In this document: one piece after another, positions 26,701-36,071 of the stretch
Numbering within the stretch: the stretch's first letter is position 1
Layout of the letters: each line of letters begins with the position of its first letter
DNA from: Triops longicaudatus
Taxonomy: Eukaryota; Arthropoda; Branchiopoda; Notostraca; Triopsidae
DNA: 64,000 nucleotides
Reading direction: 5' to 3'
Assembly (NCBI GenBank): GCA_022885665.1
Contig: JAGQDJ010000100.1
Location: forward strand, 141,501-205,500
Position numbers and translations under genes: made by a program
The notes under the pieces: generated by a model
Told to the model about the DNA's origin: nothing
What the model saw: only the letters and a program-made list of their open reading frames with translations
Database searches by the model: none

Positions 26701-29469
26701 CAGCTGACGCTATAGCAATCGTTCGTTTCGTGCACCACCAAGTGTTCGAGATGGCACGGGATGGCTTGCAGAAATCAAGGGAAGGTTTAATTACGAGTCG
26801 TTACTTTTACGACCTGACGGAGAATCTGGAGCGTCTCTTGAACGAAACCAAAGAGAAATGCGTCCAAGCCGTGCCACACATCACCGGCTGTATCAAGAAA
26901 CTCTTGCTCATCGTTTCGCGACCCGCACGGCTATTGGAATGCTTGGAATTCGATCCCGAAGAATTTTACCATTTGCTGGAGCAAGCCGAAGGCCAAGTCA
27001 AGTTTGCCCAAGGAGTTACGGCCGACATTCCTCGTTATATTGTCACCCAGTTAGGCTTAAACCGAGATCCCTTAGCTGGTAAGATGGATAAATGGCCGTT
27101 TATAGAACGCACGCACTCAGCACGAAATTAACGTTTAGTTTTATTTACCCTTTTTTTCATGGAATGTGTGCAGAATTGCACCAAGATTTGACCCAGTTGG
27201 AAAAGAGCTGCTCTACGCCCGACGCCACAGCCCTCGAGAGTATTAACGCGTCCACGCCCAAAGATAACAAAAAATCAAAGGTGAAGACCGTTTTTGCAGC
27301 TTATTTTATACCCATTTATATTCTTTAGGGGTATCTTAGGAAATCATGCCTAGTTTCGTATTACTGAGCACTGAACTCTCCATAGCTAGTTGCCTAACTA
27401 CTCCATAGCAACCAATGATCGAACTTAGAGTTAATTAATGCAGAGAAACTGGATAAGTTACATCAAAACTTATTATGACGATCATGAGTGAGCTAAGATT
27501 ACTTAATAAGTCTATTTTACAGATAACGACTAGACTGACATAACATCACTAACCTCTTTTTTTAAAAAAAAAATTATTTATACAAATCCTAACCTGGCGT
27601 AACGCCATTAGTAAAATGCCTAGCCTGTTACAGTATCTTCACAAATTATTTTCATGAACTTCAGCGCCGTAAAATTAGAGTTACGTTAATTCTAACGCGT
27701 AGGGTGTAGTATTAATTCTACTCTTAGTAGAGTGTAGTTTTAGTTAAATAAGATTTTGTGTTATGTTCAACGTTAAAATGGAAGTTGTCAGCTTGACAAT
27801 GAAGTTCTAAAATACGTAGGAAGGTAAGAGCTGGTACTGACGTTTCGTAATTGTTTTTTAGTTGCCATCGGAAGAAGACTACGAAGTCGTGAAACTCATT
27901 TCAAACGGAGCTTACGGCGCCGTGTATTTGGTGCGTCATAAGGAAACGAAATGCCGCTACGCTATGAAGAAGATTAACAAGCAGAATTTGTTGCTACGAA
28001 ACCAAGTGGAACAAGTTTTTGCCGAACGCGATATCCTTTGCTTCACCGACAATCCATTTGTGGTATGCATGTACTGTAGCTTCGAAACCAAGGTAAGAAC
28101 TTCAAATAGAACCTAATAAAACAGCCCTCAATAAAATGAAAAATAAAATAAACTTGCTAATCTCCAGAGTGCAGTCTCTAATTCGATTTTATTGCCTTTC
28201 CGTTTCCTTTTGGACAGAAACATTTGTGTATGGTGATGGAATACGTGGAAGGAGGAGATTGTGCCACTTTGTTGAAAAATATGGGACCATTTCCAAGTGA
28301 CATGGCTCGGTTTTATTTTGCTGAAACTGTCCTAGCCGTCGAATACCTTCATTCGTATGGAATTGTCCACCGAGACCTTAAACCGGACAAGTACGACACC
28401 GACTACTTCATCTTATGCTACTTTTGATTGCTTCATGCGCGATGACCTTCGTTCGTTTTCTATTTATACATTTTCGATAAATTTTTGCTCTCTTAGATAA
28501 GCATTTTTTCGCGATTATTTTTCCATCTAAATACTTTTCCGTTCATTTAATTTTTTCCCATAATTTCCATTCATTTATTTTTCGATTTTGAGGCTTTGAT
28601 GGTTAGTAATGTCAGGAATAATTATTAATAATTTGTGTTTCTTTCTTTACAGTTTGTTAATTACTGCCTTGGGACACATCAAGTTGACAGATTTCGGGTT
28701 GAGTAAAATGGGCATCATGTCTTGTAAGAATGAAACTTCATCGTTGGGTGAACAGCAATAATGAATGGCTTTATCTTTATTAGTGGCCACCAACTTGTAT
28801 GAAGGATACATTGACCGTGAAACAAGGCAGTTTTCCGATAAACAAGTCTTTGGAACACCTGAATATATAGCGCCGGAAGTGGTTTTGAGACAAGGGTACG
28901 GGAAACCAGTGGATTGGTGGTCCATGGGAATCATACTGTACGAATTCCTCATCGGTTGCGTACCGTTCTTTGGGGAAACCCCGGAAGAACTCTTTTCACA
29001 CACAGTTAACGGTAAACATCACTTTCTATTTCTTTTGGATATAGCAAATACGAGTACAGATGTCTTACGTTGGGCCAGCGAGGCGCTTTTGGACAGTATT
29101 AACACTCGCATTTTGCATATCTCATTGTGTTGCACCGCTTTTGGAACAAAGATATATTTATTAATAGAGAAAAAATTATGATTATTCATGGGTTTATTTT
29201 CCTTATTTGCAGATGATATCGAATGGCCAGAAGAATCAGACTGGCCCGTACAGCCTGAAGCCAAAGATCTGATCACGCAGCTCCTCCAACACGATCCCAG
29301 AGATCGGTTAGGTACAGGTGGTGCCACGGAGGTTAAAGGTCACACCTTCTTCGATGGATTGGATTGGAACTCATTATTGAGACAAAAAGCCGAGTTTGTT
29401 CCCCAATTAGAACACGAAGAAGACACCAGCTATTTTGATAGTAAGTTCACTGTTTCACCGATTATTTGC

Positions 29470-29530
<61 letters not shown>

Positions 29531-32500
29531 NTTTTTTTTTTTTTTTTCTTAACAAATGTTGTTTCTCTAGCTCGCGGTGAAAGGTATTGCCACGATATCG
29601 GGATTGAAGACACAGACGATTTAGAAGACTCCTCAGTTCTCATTGGTTCCTTCTCGTCCTATTCACCAAGATACAGACGAGCACATAGCATGTTCCATGA
29701 CGAAAAAGATGTTCGGGCACCGTCAAGTAAAAATTACTTTTTACGTTTTTCACACGAAAATAATATGCAGTGAAATTATCAAAAATATATTAAATTTTAA
29801 TAATAAATATTGCTGATAAAATAAATAAATAAAGTAAATAATAAAATTATTGGAATGTTTACGAATAATATACATTTGTACTCGTAGTACATGAAAATTA
29901 ACTGTCATTAAATAAAATATTTAAACAGTAACGAATACTTAATTCAGTCAATATCCAATCAAATGAGTAAAATCATTCATGAAAAACGAATATTTAAATC
30001 ATTAATTCGGATTCAATTAGGTTTACATGGAGATTCGGGTGGCTCTGATCATTCAGAGTCGTCACCATCTCTCCTGGGGTCCTTTAATGAGACGGATAAA
30101 GAAGCTGGCAGCAACGAGGACGTGACGGCAGCCACGCCTCTTCGGCTTGATTCATACGACTCGGAAGAAAACGCTTCTCCGCAATCGCAACGACGACGTC
30201 GGTTGCACCGAGAGCTCAAATCCTTACCACGTTTTGCATTCTCCGGAGATGATAGTGACCGAGCTAGTCTGGGCACGCCGGATCACGTCCGGGAGTTGTC
30301 GCCAGTCGAAGAAGGCGATCGTTGTATGACCGAAACGGGTGCGGCTTCACAGTCATCTTCAGCAGAGTGTAGTACGAGCAAAGAGGAGGCAGACAGTGGA
30401 GGAGGAGTGGAACGAAGTGTCAAGCATAAACTGGCGGCCACGGCCGTGAAAAGTACCGGTTTCTCGTCTGGTATGAGACACCGATCGCGATCGGTCATCA
30501 AAAGCGCCTCAGCCTCAGGATTATCACTCATGATTCCACCTGAGGACTTGTTCGCTCAAAGCTTACAATCGCCAGGAGGCTCCAGTACCGCCAGTTCAAG
30601 GGATACGTCACCTTGCCGGGGAGAACGTGAGATTTCACCCTTGGTGACGTCACTCAAACCGCCCATTATACTCCGAAGAGGCCCCCGTGGCTTTGGATTC
30701 ACCCTCAGAGCGATCCGAGTCTACTTGGGTGATACGGATTACTACCAAGTACAGCACATTGTCATGGTACGTTGAATTTCGACGTCTTTTTTCAAGCTAT
30801 ATTAACTGAAATTCTGACTATTAGTTTTCCTTATTTGATTCATCTATTTATTTGTTATTGTGTAGTATTAAACACGAACCATAACAGATGTACAAAAAGT
30901 TTTCTGCTAATTAATATGTTATAATGTTTTAGGCTGTCGACGAAGGTAGTCCGGCGTTTGAGGCTGGTTTAAGGCCAGGAGACTTGATTACTCATATTAA
31001 CACGGAACCCGTCCAAGGTTTACTGCACACCCAAGTCGTCCAGTTGCTCTTGTTGGGTGGTGACCACGTGACGATCCGAGCAACACCGTTGGATCAGACC
31101 TCTATTCGCAGTGGTGGAAGAAAGCGCGAGCCGACTCAAGCACGATTAGCCCGGAGGGCATGTCATCGATTTCATCATCACCACCACGGCCACGGTCATG
31201 CGCGCCGACCTGCGGGCGCCAAACCCCGTCCAGACCAAGCCGAGAGACGCAGGAAGCAAAGTTTGTTCCGTAAACTAAGCAACAAGCGAGCCAGCGCCGA
31301 AATTCAACAGGTAAATTAAAGCAAATAGATTATTTTGTCATATTCCTTATATTTATTTTTCGAAAATTAAGTGTTTACCGTAGAACGTTGAAATTACCGT
31401 AGAATCTCGTTAAGAGTTCTGTGTAATTTCTTTATTTTTAAGAAGAAGAAAACAGTCTATGAAATCAGAAAAAACAGCCACTTTTAACGCATTTTCACAT
31501 GTATTTTCGTCTTCATTCGTCTTTAAATATTTGCATTTCTATTTTTTTACTATTGCCTAATTTGCATTATAAAAACGTTCAGTGTAATGAGATTCTACTG
31601 TAAATGAAAAAAGTCATTAGCGTGAAATCTCATTGTACTTTATGGATATCATGCTAATTCGGGGAAATCAAGTGATTCTTGTGCAGTGCTTTGGGTTCCT
31701 ACGTTGTTCGACTCCTTTGTCGGCTCCAGTGCTAGCCAATCCGCAGGTTTCGCCCTTTCTCGTAAGCTGCTGGTCTGCTTACTAAACCAAACGCTAAAAA
31801 AATGATTTCCTGAATTCTTAGTTTTCGTTTCCCCCTAACGATTAACTCTCGTGTTGTTTAAGTTTTCTTATTTAAATTTTCACATTTTTATTGATTTAAC
31901 TCCAGTCTGTTAATTTTCCTTACGTTTTCGTGTTCCATTTGGGTTTATCTTCACTAAGTTTGATCTTGTAAACAGTTTGTTGCTCTACAGCTTTGTTATT
32001 CTAACTTACGCGGAGTGTGAACATATTCACATAGTGTCATAGTTTCCTTGAAAAACCATGGGCTTCGTGTTGCTAATAAAATGGTATTTTTTTTTCGGAA
32101 TTTTTTGCCCTATTTTCCAGCCCTTGGCATTATTTTTAATTTCCACGCTTTTCTTGTCGTTTGTCCCCATGTAGATTGTCGCTGGAGGCTCCCCGCCCAT
32201 GCTTACGCCCAGTCGCAGCTTCCAGTCGTTTTCTCGTGTGTTGCCCTTTTCCGAGTCACTCTCGTCGCATTCACCCCCTCGTCCTCCCCCGCGCTCCCCT
32301 CATTCACCCCCTACGCTCCGGGCACCCATTTGCGCCCTCTCGCCCTCGGACTCGGCCGCTTCTTCTTTATCGTCTTCTCCTTCTTCCACAGCACCCAACA
32401 GTCCGGCCAGTAACCAGTTCCCGCGTCCGTCATCGCTTCATGGTCTCAAGCACAAACTCCACTCCGTCGCCAAATGCATGCACACGCCCACGAGCCGGCG

Positions 32501-33494
32501 CAAATCCGTGGGCCATATACCTCTCTCGCCATTAGCCCGTACACCTTCCCCTTCACCTATATCAGTACCAACTACACATACCACCATTAACCCCGGGAAT
32601 GCCTCCCCGACACGTTCTCCATCGCCGTTAGCGTTTCCGTTAGCCCATCACCAACACGGAGCTTCTAACGCGACGCAAGTATTTAGCCCGGGTCAAGCTC
32701 ACCCCTTGGGGTCAGTTTCACCCGTGCTCCATGCCAAAAAAGCGTTACACAATCGACCAAAGTCGGCCGAACCGGGGTCTCCATTGTTGCGAAGAGCATT
32801 GTCACCCGATAGATTGCATCCACGAACCGCAATGGAAAAAACGAGCGTTATTTCGCCCTTGTGCAGCAATGGGGCGTTGCCTAAGGTGACGGTCATTAGC
32901 CCACCACGGGTGACGCTGTTGCAACCAGAGGGAGGAGACGAAACACCATTACTTAAATCACAAGCCGACGAAGCTGTCAAGACACCACCGAAAAGTCCCA
33001 CGCCGTCGGTTAGCGTGCCAAGTTTGAATATTGGCGGGAAAGATTTGCCGTCTGTGTTGGTAAAACCTGAGTGGAAAGCAGTGACCAAAGCGGGTGGTTT
33101 GGAGAAAGAGAAAGGAACGCAAGTCAGAGAGTTCGCGACGTCATTACCAGGGAAGGAGGTGAACGTGAGCCCTGAGAAAGTCATTAGTCCGAATCGGGTC
33201 TTGCAGCGAAGCAGTCGCATGGAGGACTTGAATGAGAAGCCCGAAGAAGCTTTATCGCGCTCGGCATGCGAATTGAAGGAAACGCCGGCGGTGGGAAAAG
33301 CATTGACGCAGAGTATGGAGGAAATTACAGTCAACTCGGCTTGCTTAATGGCCGCAGTTTCGGCAGAATTGAAGCGACGGAGATCGCCTCCGGGGTACAG
33401 AACAACGCAGTCTACTACCGCAGCGACATCTACGACAATGCCGCCCCCGATAGGAGTGAAGGATTTAAGCGAAAACAAGAAAGACGTAGACTAA
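6766..33494 (+). CDS. MAST: Microtubule-associated Ser/Thr kinase (MAST family)
   Basis: AGC-family kinase with a C-terminal PDZ domain; MAST proteins act at the cytoskeleton. My 19-exon model is 6766-6867, 9853-10081, 13572-13639, 23373-23481, 24041-24107, 24168-24246, 25026-25192, 26029-26104, 26616-27078, 27174-27280, 27862-28092, 28218-28390, 28653-28723, 28784-29011, 29213-29440, 29571-29726, 30021-30766, 30933-31310 and 32175-33494. All junctions are GT-AG and in phase, giving 1665 residues, within the human range. The N-terminal phrase LGQSAPSLT and then TSPTLPR and SLPSSGYGT are MAST hallmarks. The family-specific pre-kinase region spans about residues 290-450. The kinase starts near 492 ([13 protein letters not shown]), with HRDLKPDN near 617, DFG near 638 and GTPEYIAPE. 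The PDZ spans about 1063-1155 (GFGFTL loop), followed by a His-rich linker. A Ser/Pro-rich tail closes the protein. Exons 1 and 2 rest on phase and codon plausibility only; exons 3-19 are firm. Confidence 0.95.
6873..7122. repeat. Tandem duplication, period 135 bp, in MAST intron 1
   Basis: The phrase AACAGAAAAAT starts copies at 6873 and 7008. Both continue through GAGTTTTTAAAATATTAAAA and end in TTTTGCATGTACTTTTTAT. The first copy begins five bases inside the intron, directly next to the exon 1 donor. Confidence 0.8.
8624..9275. repeat. Tandem repeat of about 285 bp, two full copies and one partial
   Basis: CAGTCCGTAAAATCGAAATT starts units at 8624, 8912 and 9191, so the periods are 288 and 279 bp. 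The first two units align along their full length. The third follows the pattern for about 80 bp and then diverges. A related phrase, TTCCGTTATATTGGAA, sits just upstream near 8586. The array lies in MAST intron 1 and shows no coding capacity. Confidence 0.85.
10082..13571. other. MAST intron 2: no gene seen
   Basis: This 3.5-kb intron is AT-rich. It carries copy 2 of the dispersed repeat (12539-12732). Open frames of 60-150 codons on both strands show no domain or family signature. I see no RNA gene. Confidence 0.6.
12539..12732. repeat. Dispersed repeat, copy 2
   Basis: Same-orientation partner of 4509-4700. Both copies share the AAGAAACGGAACTG and GGGATTTCATTCTT phrases and diverge mainly by substitutions and small indels. 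Confidence 0.65.
13813..13967. mobile_element. MITE-like element with pogo/Tigger-type ends
   Basis: The left end reads TACAGCCGAGTCTCGTTATA and continues ACGAAC. The inverted right end reads TACCCCCTTAAATCGATATA and continues ACGAAC. The shared TATAACGAAC core in opposite orientation, TA at both edges and small size without an open frame fit a nonautonomous Tc1/mariner-superfamily (pogo-like) element. Confidence 0.55.
15403..15858 (+). other. Unassigned 151-codon open frame inside MAST intron 3
   Basis: A GC-richer stretch is open from an ATG at 15403 (second ATG at 15412). It contains a TATAAAG string near 15706. I recognise no domain, and there is no donor with convincing consensus that would join it to MAST exon 4. 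It could be an alternative 5' exon region, a decayed element or chance. Confidence 0.2.
20561..20730. mobile_element. 170-bp MITE with pogo/Tigger-type terminal inverted repeats
   Basis: The left end is TACAGTAGAGTCTCGTTCTA. The right end, read on the other strand, is TACAGTTCAATCTCGTTATA. They match at most of 20 positions and TA lies at both edges, as expected for TA target-site duplication. The interior is AT-rich and noncoding. Confidence 0.7.
20768..20796. repeat. ATT microsatellite
   Basis: About nine to ten ATT units follow the MITE. The next 80 bp repeat a looser GATTATTTATT phrase. A shorter TTA/ATT run lies at about 56383-56410 in PLAA intron 1. Confidence 0.9.
22862..23026 (+). 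CDS. Candidate alternative first coding exon of MAST
   Basis: An ATG at 22862 opens 55 codons ending at a strong donor, AAG|GTAAGA, at 23027. The phase is 0, so it joins MAST exon 4 (23373) in frame, where the protein reads [18 protein letters not shown]. The peptide (start [19 protein letters not shown]) has balanced composition unlike translated intron DNA. MAST genes are known to use alternative first exons. If real, an internal promoter near 22.7 kb would make a shorter isoform lacking the LGQSAPSLT segment. There is no transcript evidence. Confidence 0.45.
25842..25871 (+). other. Candidate 30-nt cassette microexon in MAST
   Basis: A pyrimidine-rich tract ending TTTCCAG precedes 25842, and a donor-like GGA|GTAAGC follows 25871. 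The 30 nt between them keep phase 2 from the exon ending at 25192 and would add ten residues ([10 protein letters not shown] after a split Ser) before SPVRSP. Skipping it restores the usual family sequence, so it would be optional. It is a prediction from splice signals alone. Confidence 0.35.
29474..29547. repeat. Poly-T tract with an unresolved base in a MAST intron
   Basis: More than 70 T residues with an N at 29531 lie between the exons ending at 29440 and starting at 29571. It probably extends the pyrimidine tract of the acceptor. The true length is uncertain because of the N. Confidence 0.9.
31168..31200 (+). other. Histidine-rich segment after the MAST PDZ domain
   Basis: Within the second-to-last MAST exon the frame encodes [15 protein letters not shown], flanked by Arg/Lys-rich sequence. 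In the vertebrate MAST proteins I recall, this linker is basic and Ser-rich but has no His run. It is in frame and keeps the downstream SLFRKL motif, so it is coding rather than an artefact of frame. Confidence 0.8.
31395..31602. mobile_element. About 208-bp MITE in the last MAST intron
   Basis: The left end is TACCGTAGAATCTCGTTAAG. The right end on the other strand is TACAGTAGAATCTCATTACA. TA borders both sides. It has the same terminal signature as the element at 20561 and no coding capacity. Confidence 0.7.
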
Positions 33495-33933
33495 AAAGTA
33501 AACAAAGGGCAGGTTGTTTTTGTGTATTTAAGAAGGCGCCAGAAGTTGGTGTTTTTTTTATTTTTCGTCCTGGTGGGCTTAGGTTAGTTTTTACCATTAG
33601 TTAGGTGAAAAAATGAACAAGGGAGAAGGAGATACGTTTTGGGTCTTGCTTTTTACCTGTTCTAGCCAATGTGATAATTTTCTCCCCGTTTTCTGCCATT
33701 TCCCTTTTTTCTGAAGTTGTATTTTACTTTTTCTGGTCCTGAGTTTGTCCGGACTTGTAGTTAGATTTCAAATTTAGAGCTAACAGAAGGAAAGAAAAAG
33801 GATTGTAGAAATGAGAAAGCCGAAACTCACGAATCTTCAGCTGCTCTTTCGGTTTTTAAGAACCGTCATGTATTTATGGGCAAGAATGTGTGAAAATGTA
33901 AGAACGAATGCGGTTGTGTTTACAAAATGTACA
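33495..33933. other. Convergent spacer between MAST and RWDD3
   Basis: The 439 bp between the two stop codons must hold both 3' UTRs. I see no canonical AATAAA close to either stop, and no other gene. Confidence 0.7.
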
Positions 33934-35653
33934 TTAATAATTCCTTTGCATCACTGGCTGGATGTATTGCGAATATAGCATCGCGCACTTGTGCAATTCC
34001 ATAAACTCACTCAATTGCGTTTCTTGACGAAAGTCGTGGACACTGAAAGGGGGTAAAGGCGGGACTTGACAGTCGGGAACGGGAGCTTCGAATAGAATTC
34101 TTAAGAGCCGTTCTTTACAGGGCCGACCGGCGGAATCCACATCGACGTTTTGCGTCCGGTGTTGTTTCAAGTAATTCCGTAGGTTTTTCGCGTCGCTTTG
34201 GAGCAGCAAAAAGATCCACTTCTGGCAGAAGAGCAGAAAACCCCGCAAGGCAAATTCTTGGCTCCAGGTTAGAAGTGTCTTGACGTAAGAAGCCTTGGAG
34301 CGCATGTGGTCCAAATGCAGGATCATGATGCGGTCAGTAGCTGGATCCGCCGCGGGGGCTTCTGACATTGAACGATTGGGCTTGGTGCATAAGACAAGCT
34401 CCTTGCAGAACGAGGCGATATGTAACACCATAGGCTCGCCTTGGAATTTCCGTGCCGCATTCCTTAGCTCGGAGATCAAATGCTCCGTCTGCGTACGAGT
34501 CAAACCGGAAACCTGAAAGGATAATTGAAAACGTATTTAATAAGTGCTTACATTAAGTTTAAAATTTAGCCATTTGATTCGATTTCATTAGTCAAGTGAT
34601 CTTATTGTTTGATAAAGTACTAACAGTTAGCTCTTCAATTTGAGCCACTTTCTAATTGCTTTTTGCTGTATTAACGAAACAAAGGGTTCCTTTAGAAAAG
34701 AATGAATTATAGAATTAAAACTAACTAGATCATTCACAGGAAGTATGCTACTGCAATAACCTGTTTTTATCATTTGAGTAAATTCTAACGACTTATGTTA
34801 CAACAACGACAAAAATCGTAGGTGGAGAGGCGGCTGACATGATCGGGAATTTCCATAAGCCAAGTCCTTCTAATTTTTTTCAATTATAGACTGAACAGAC
34901 TTAAGCTGCGTAAATCGATTTTTCTGCAGTATGACGGTCTCGAATCATGAATTCTTATAAATCAAGACCGTCATCCATCAGGAGTCGGTCTACTACAGAT
35001 TAAATCGAACAAAGGATCTTAGGAGTGTTAAGAAAATTGTTGTAAAATAATAATTTTGACAGTTGCATCTATTTCTACCATTATAGCTTTGGAACACGTA
35101 TTTGATACACTTTATGGAGAATTGCAATAATTAAGCAAAGTTAAAATTATAATGAATACCGATGATTTATTGATTTTTCATCTAATACTAGCAGACTGAT
35201 GTACTTTGATGAAGAGATATCTAGGATTTTTGGCTTCAAAATGAAACTGAGAATTCCGCAAACTTTCAGAAGATCGTGTGCTCTCCATCAGGCATGCATC
35301 ATATAATTCAGTCTGATGTTAACTATCGAAGTTAGTTCCTCCCGATGGTGGCTACGGGCTACAAAGCACAGGATTCTAAACTACAATTACCTGAAGACTG
35401 ATCTCAGGTAATTCTTTCGGATACGTCTCGTTCAATAGTAGGACCAGTTTGGATTCTCGTTCAGTATCCAAACGTATGGTCAATATGGTATCACGTCCGC
35501 CTAGTGAATAATTTTAAAATAATCTTCAGTAACCCAAGACTTCTCTACAGCTTTGATGGTGGATTCTAACTTACTTGACTCAATTCTGAGTTCGTTTTCT
35601 GCACAAAATATGGACTCAATGACCTCCAACTCGTCCAGCACATCGCTATTCAT
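33934..35653 (-). CDS. RWDD3: RWD domain-containing protein 3 (RSUME-like)
   Basis: RWDD3/RSUME is a small RWD protein that in vertebrates binds the SUMO E2 enzyme and promotes sumoylation. Three exons on the minus strand, 35653-35575, 35500-35391 and 34512-33934, join in phase to give 255 residues (human about 267). The RWD part covers roughly residues 1-110 and has the family YPxxxP motif (YPKELP, about 53-58). The C-terminal half matches the RWDD3-type domain: HLDHMRSKASYVKTL, LLLQSDAKNL, then VDVDSAGRPCKERLLRILFE, which is diagnostic. The start ATG at 35653 is followed directly by a good acidic RWD N-terminus. It lies head to head with MED26, 418 bp away. Confidence 0.93.
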
Positions 35654-35944
35654 TGTGTGATTAGACTAGGAAAAAACGCGTCTCCTCTCGTGTCTTTTGT
35701 CTTAAATTGCTTGAAAGAGAGATAATAATTATTACAACCTTGCATGTACAAATTTAAAAAGGTATACCTCATAGAACTTCATATAATTTAATCAAATTTC
35801 ACTCGAAAGTGGAGTAATCCCCCCAATCCGCTGGTAAAAATCCATTTTTTCCCTTGTCCTTATGGGAAATGAGGGCACCGGAACTCTCAACTCGAACCGA
35901 AACTGGATTGGAATAGTTCGCTTTTACTCGTTAGAGGGCCAGCC

Positions 35945-35953
35945 ATATATATA
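35945..35953 (+). promoter_or_regulatory. TATA-like box in the RWDD3/MED26 divergent promoter
   Basis: ATATATATA lies 119 bp before the MED26 ATG, and the DNA downstream of it becomes GC-rich. The spacing allows a short 5' UTR. The same 418-bp spacer must also drive RWDD3 in the opposite direction. Confidence 0.35.
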
Positions 35954-36071
35954 CTCGGCGTGAGGCCCCCGGTTTCGCCGGCCGTGGAGCCAGCGAGTGC
36001 ATGTCCGCCATAACCAGTGGTGGCTGTACCGTGGATCGGGGCTGTGGTTCCGTGGCTCTTGTTACGGCCTC

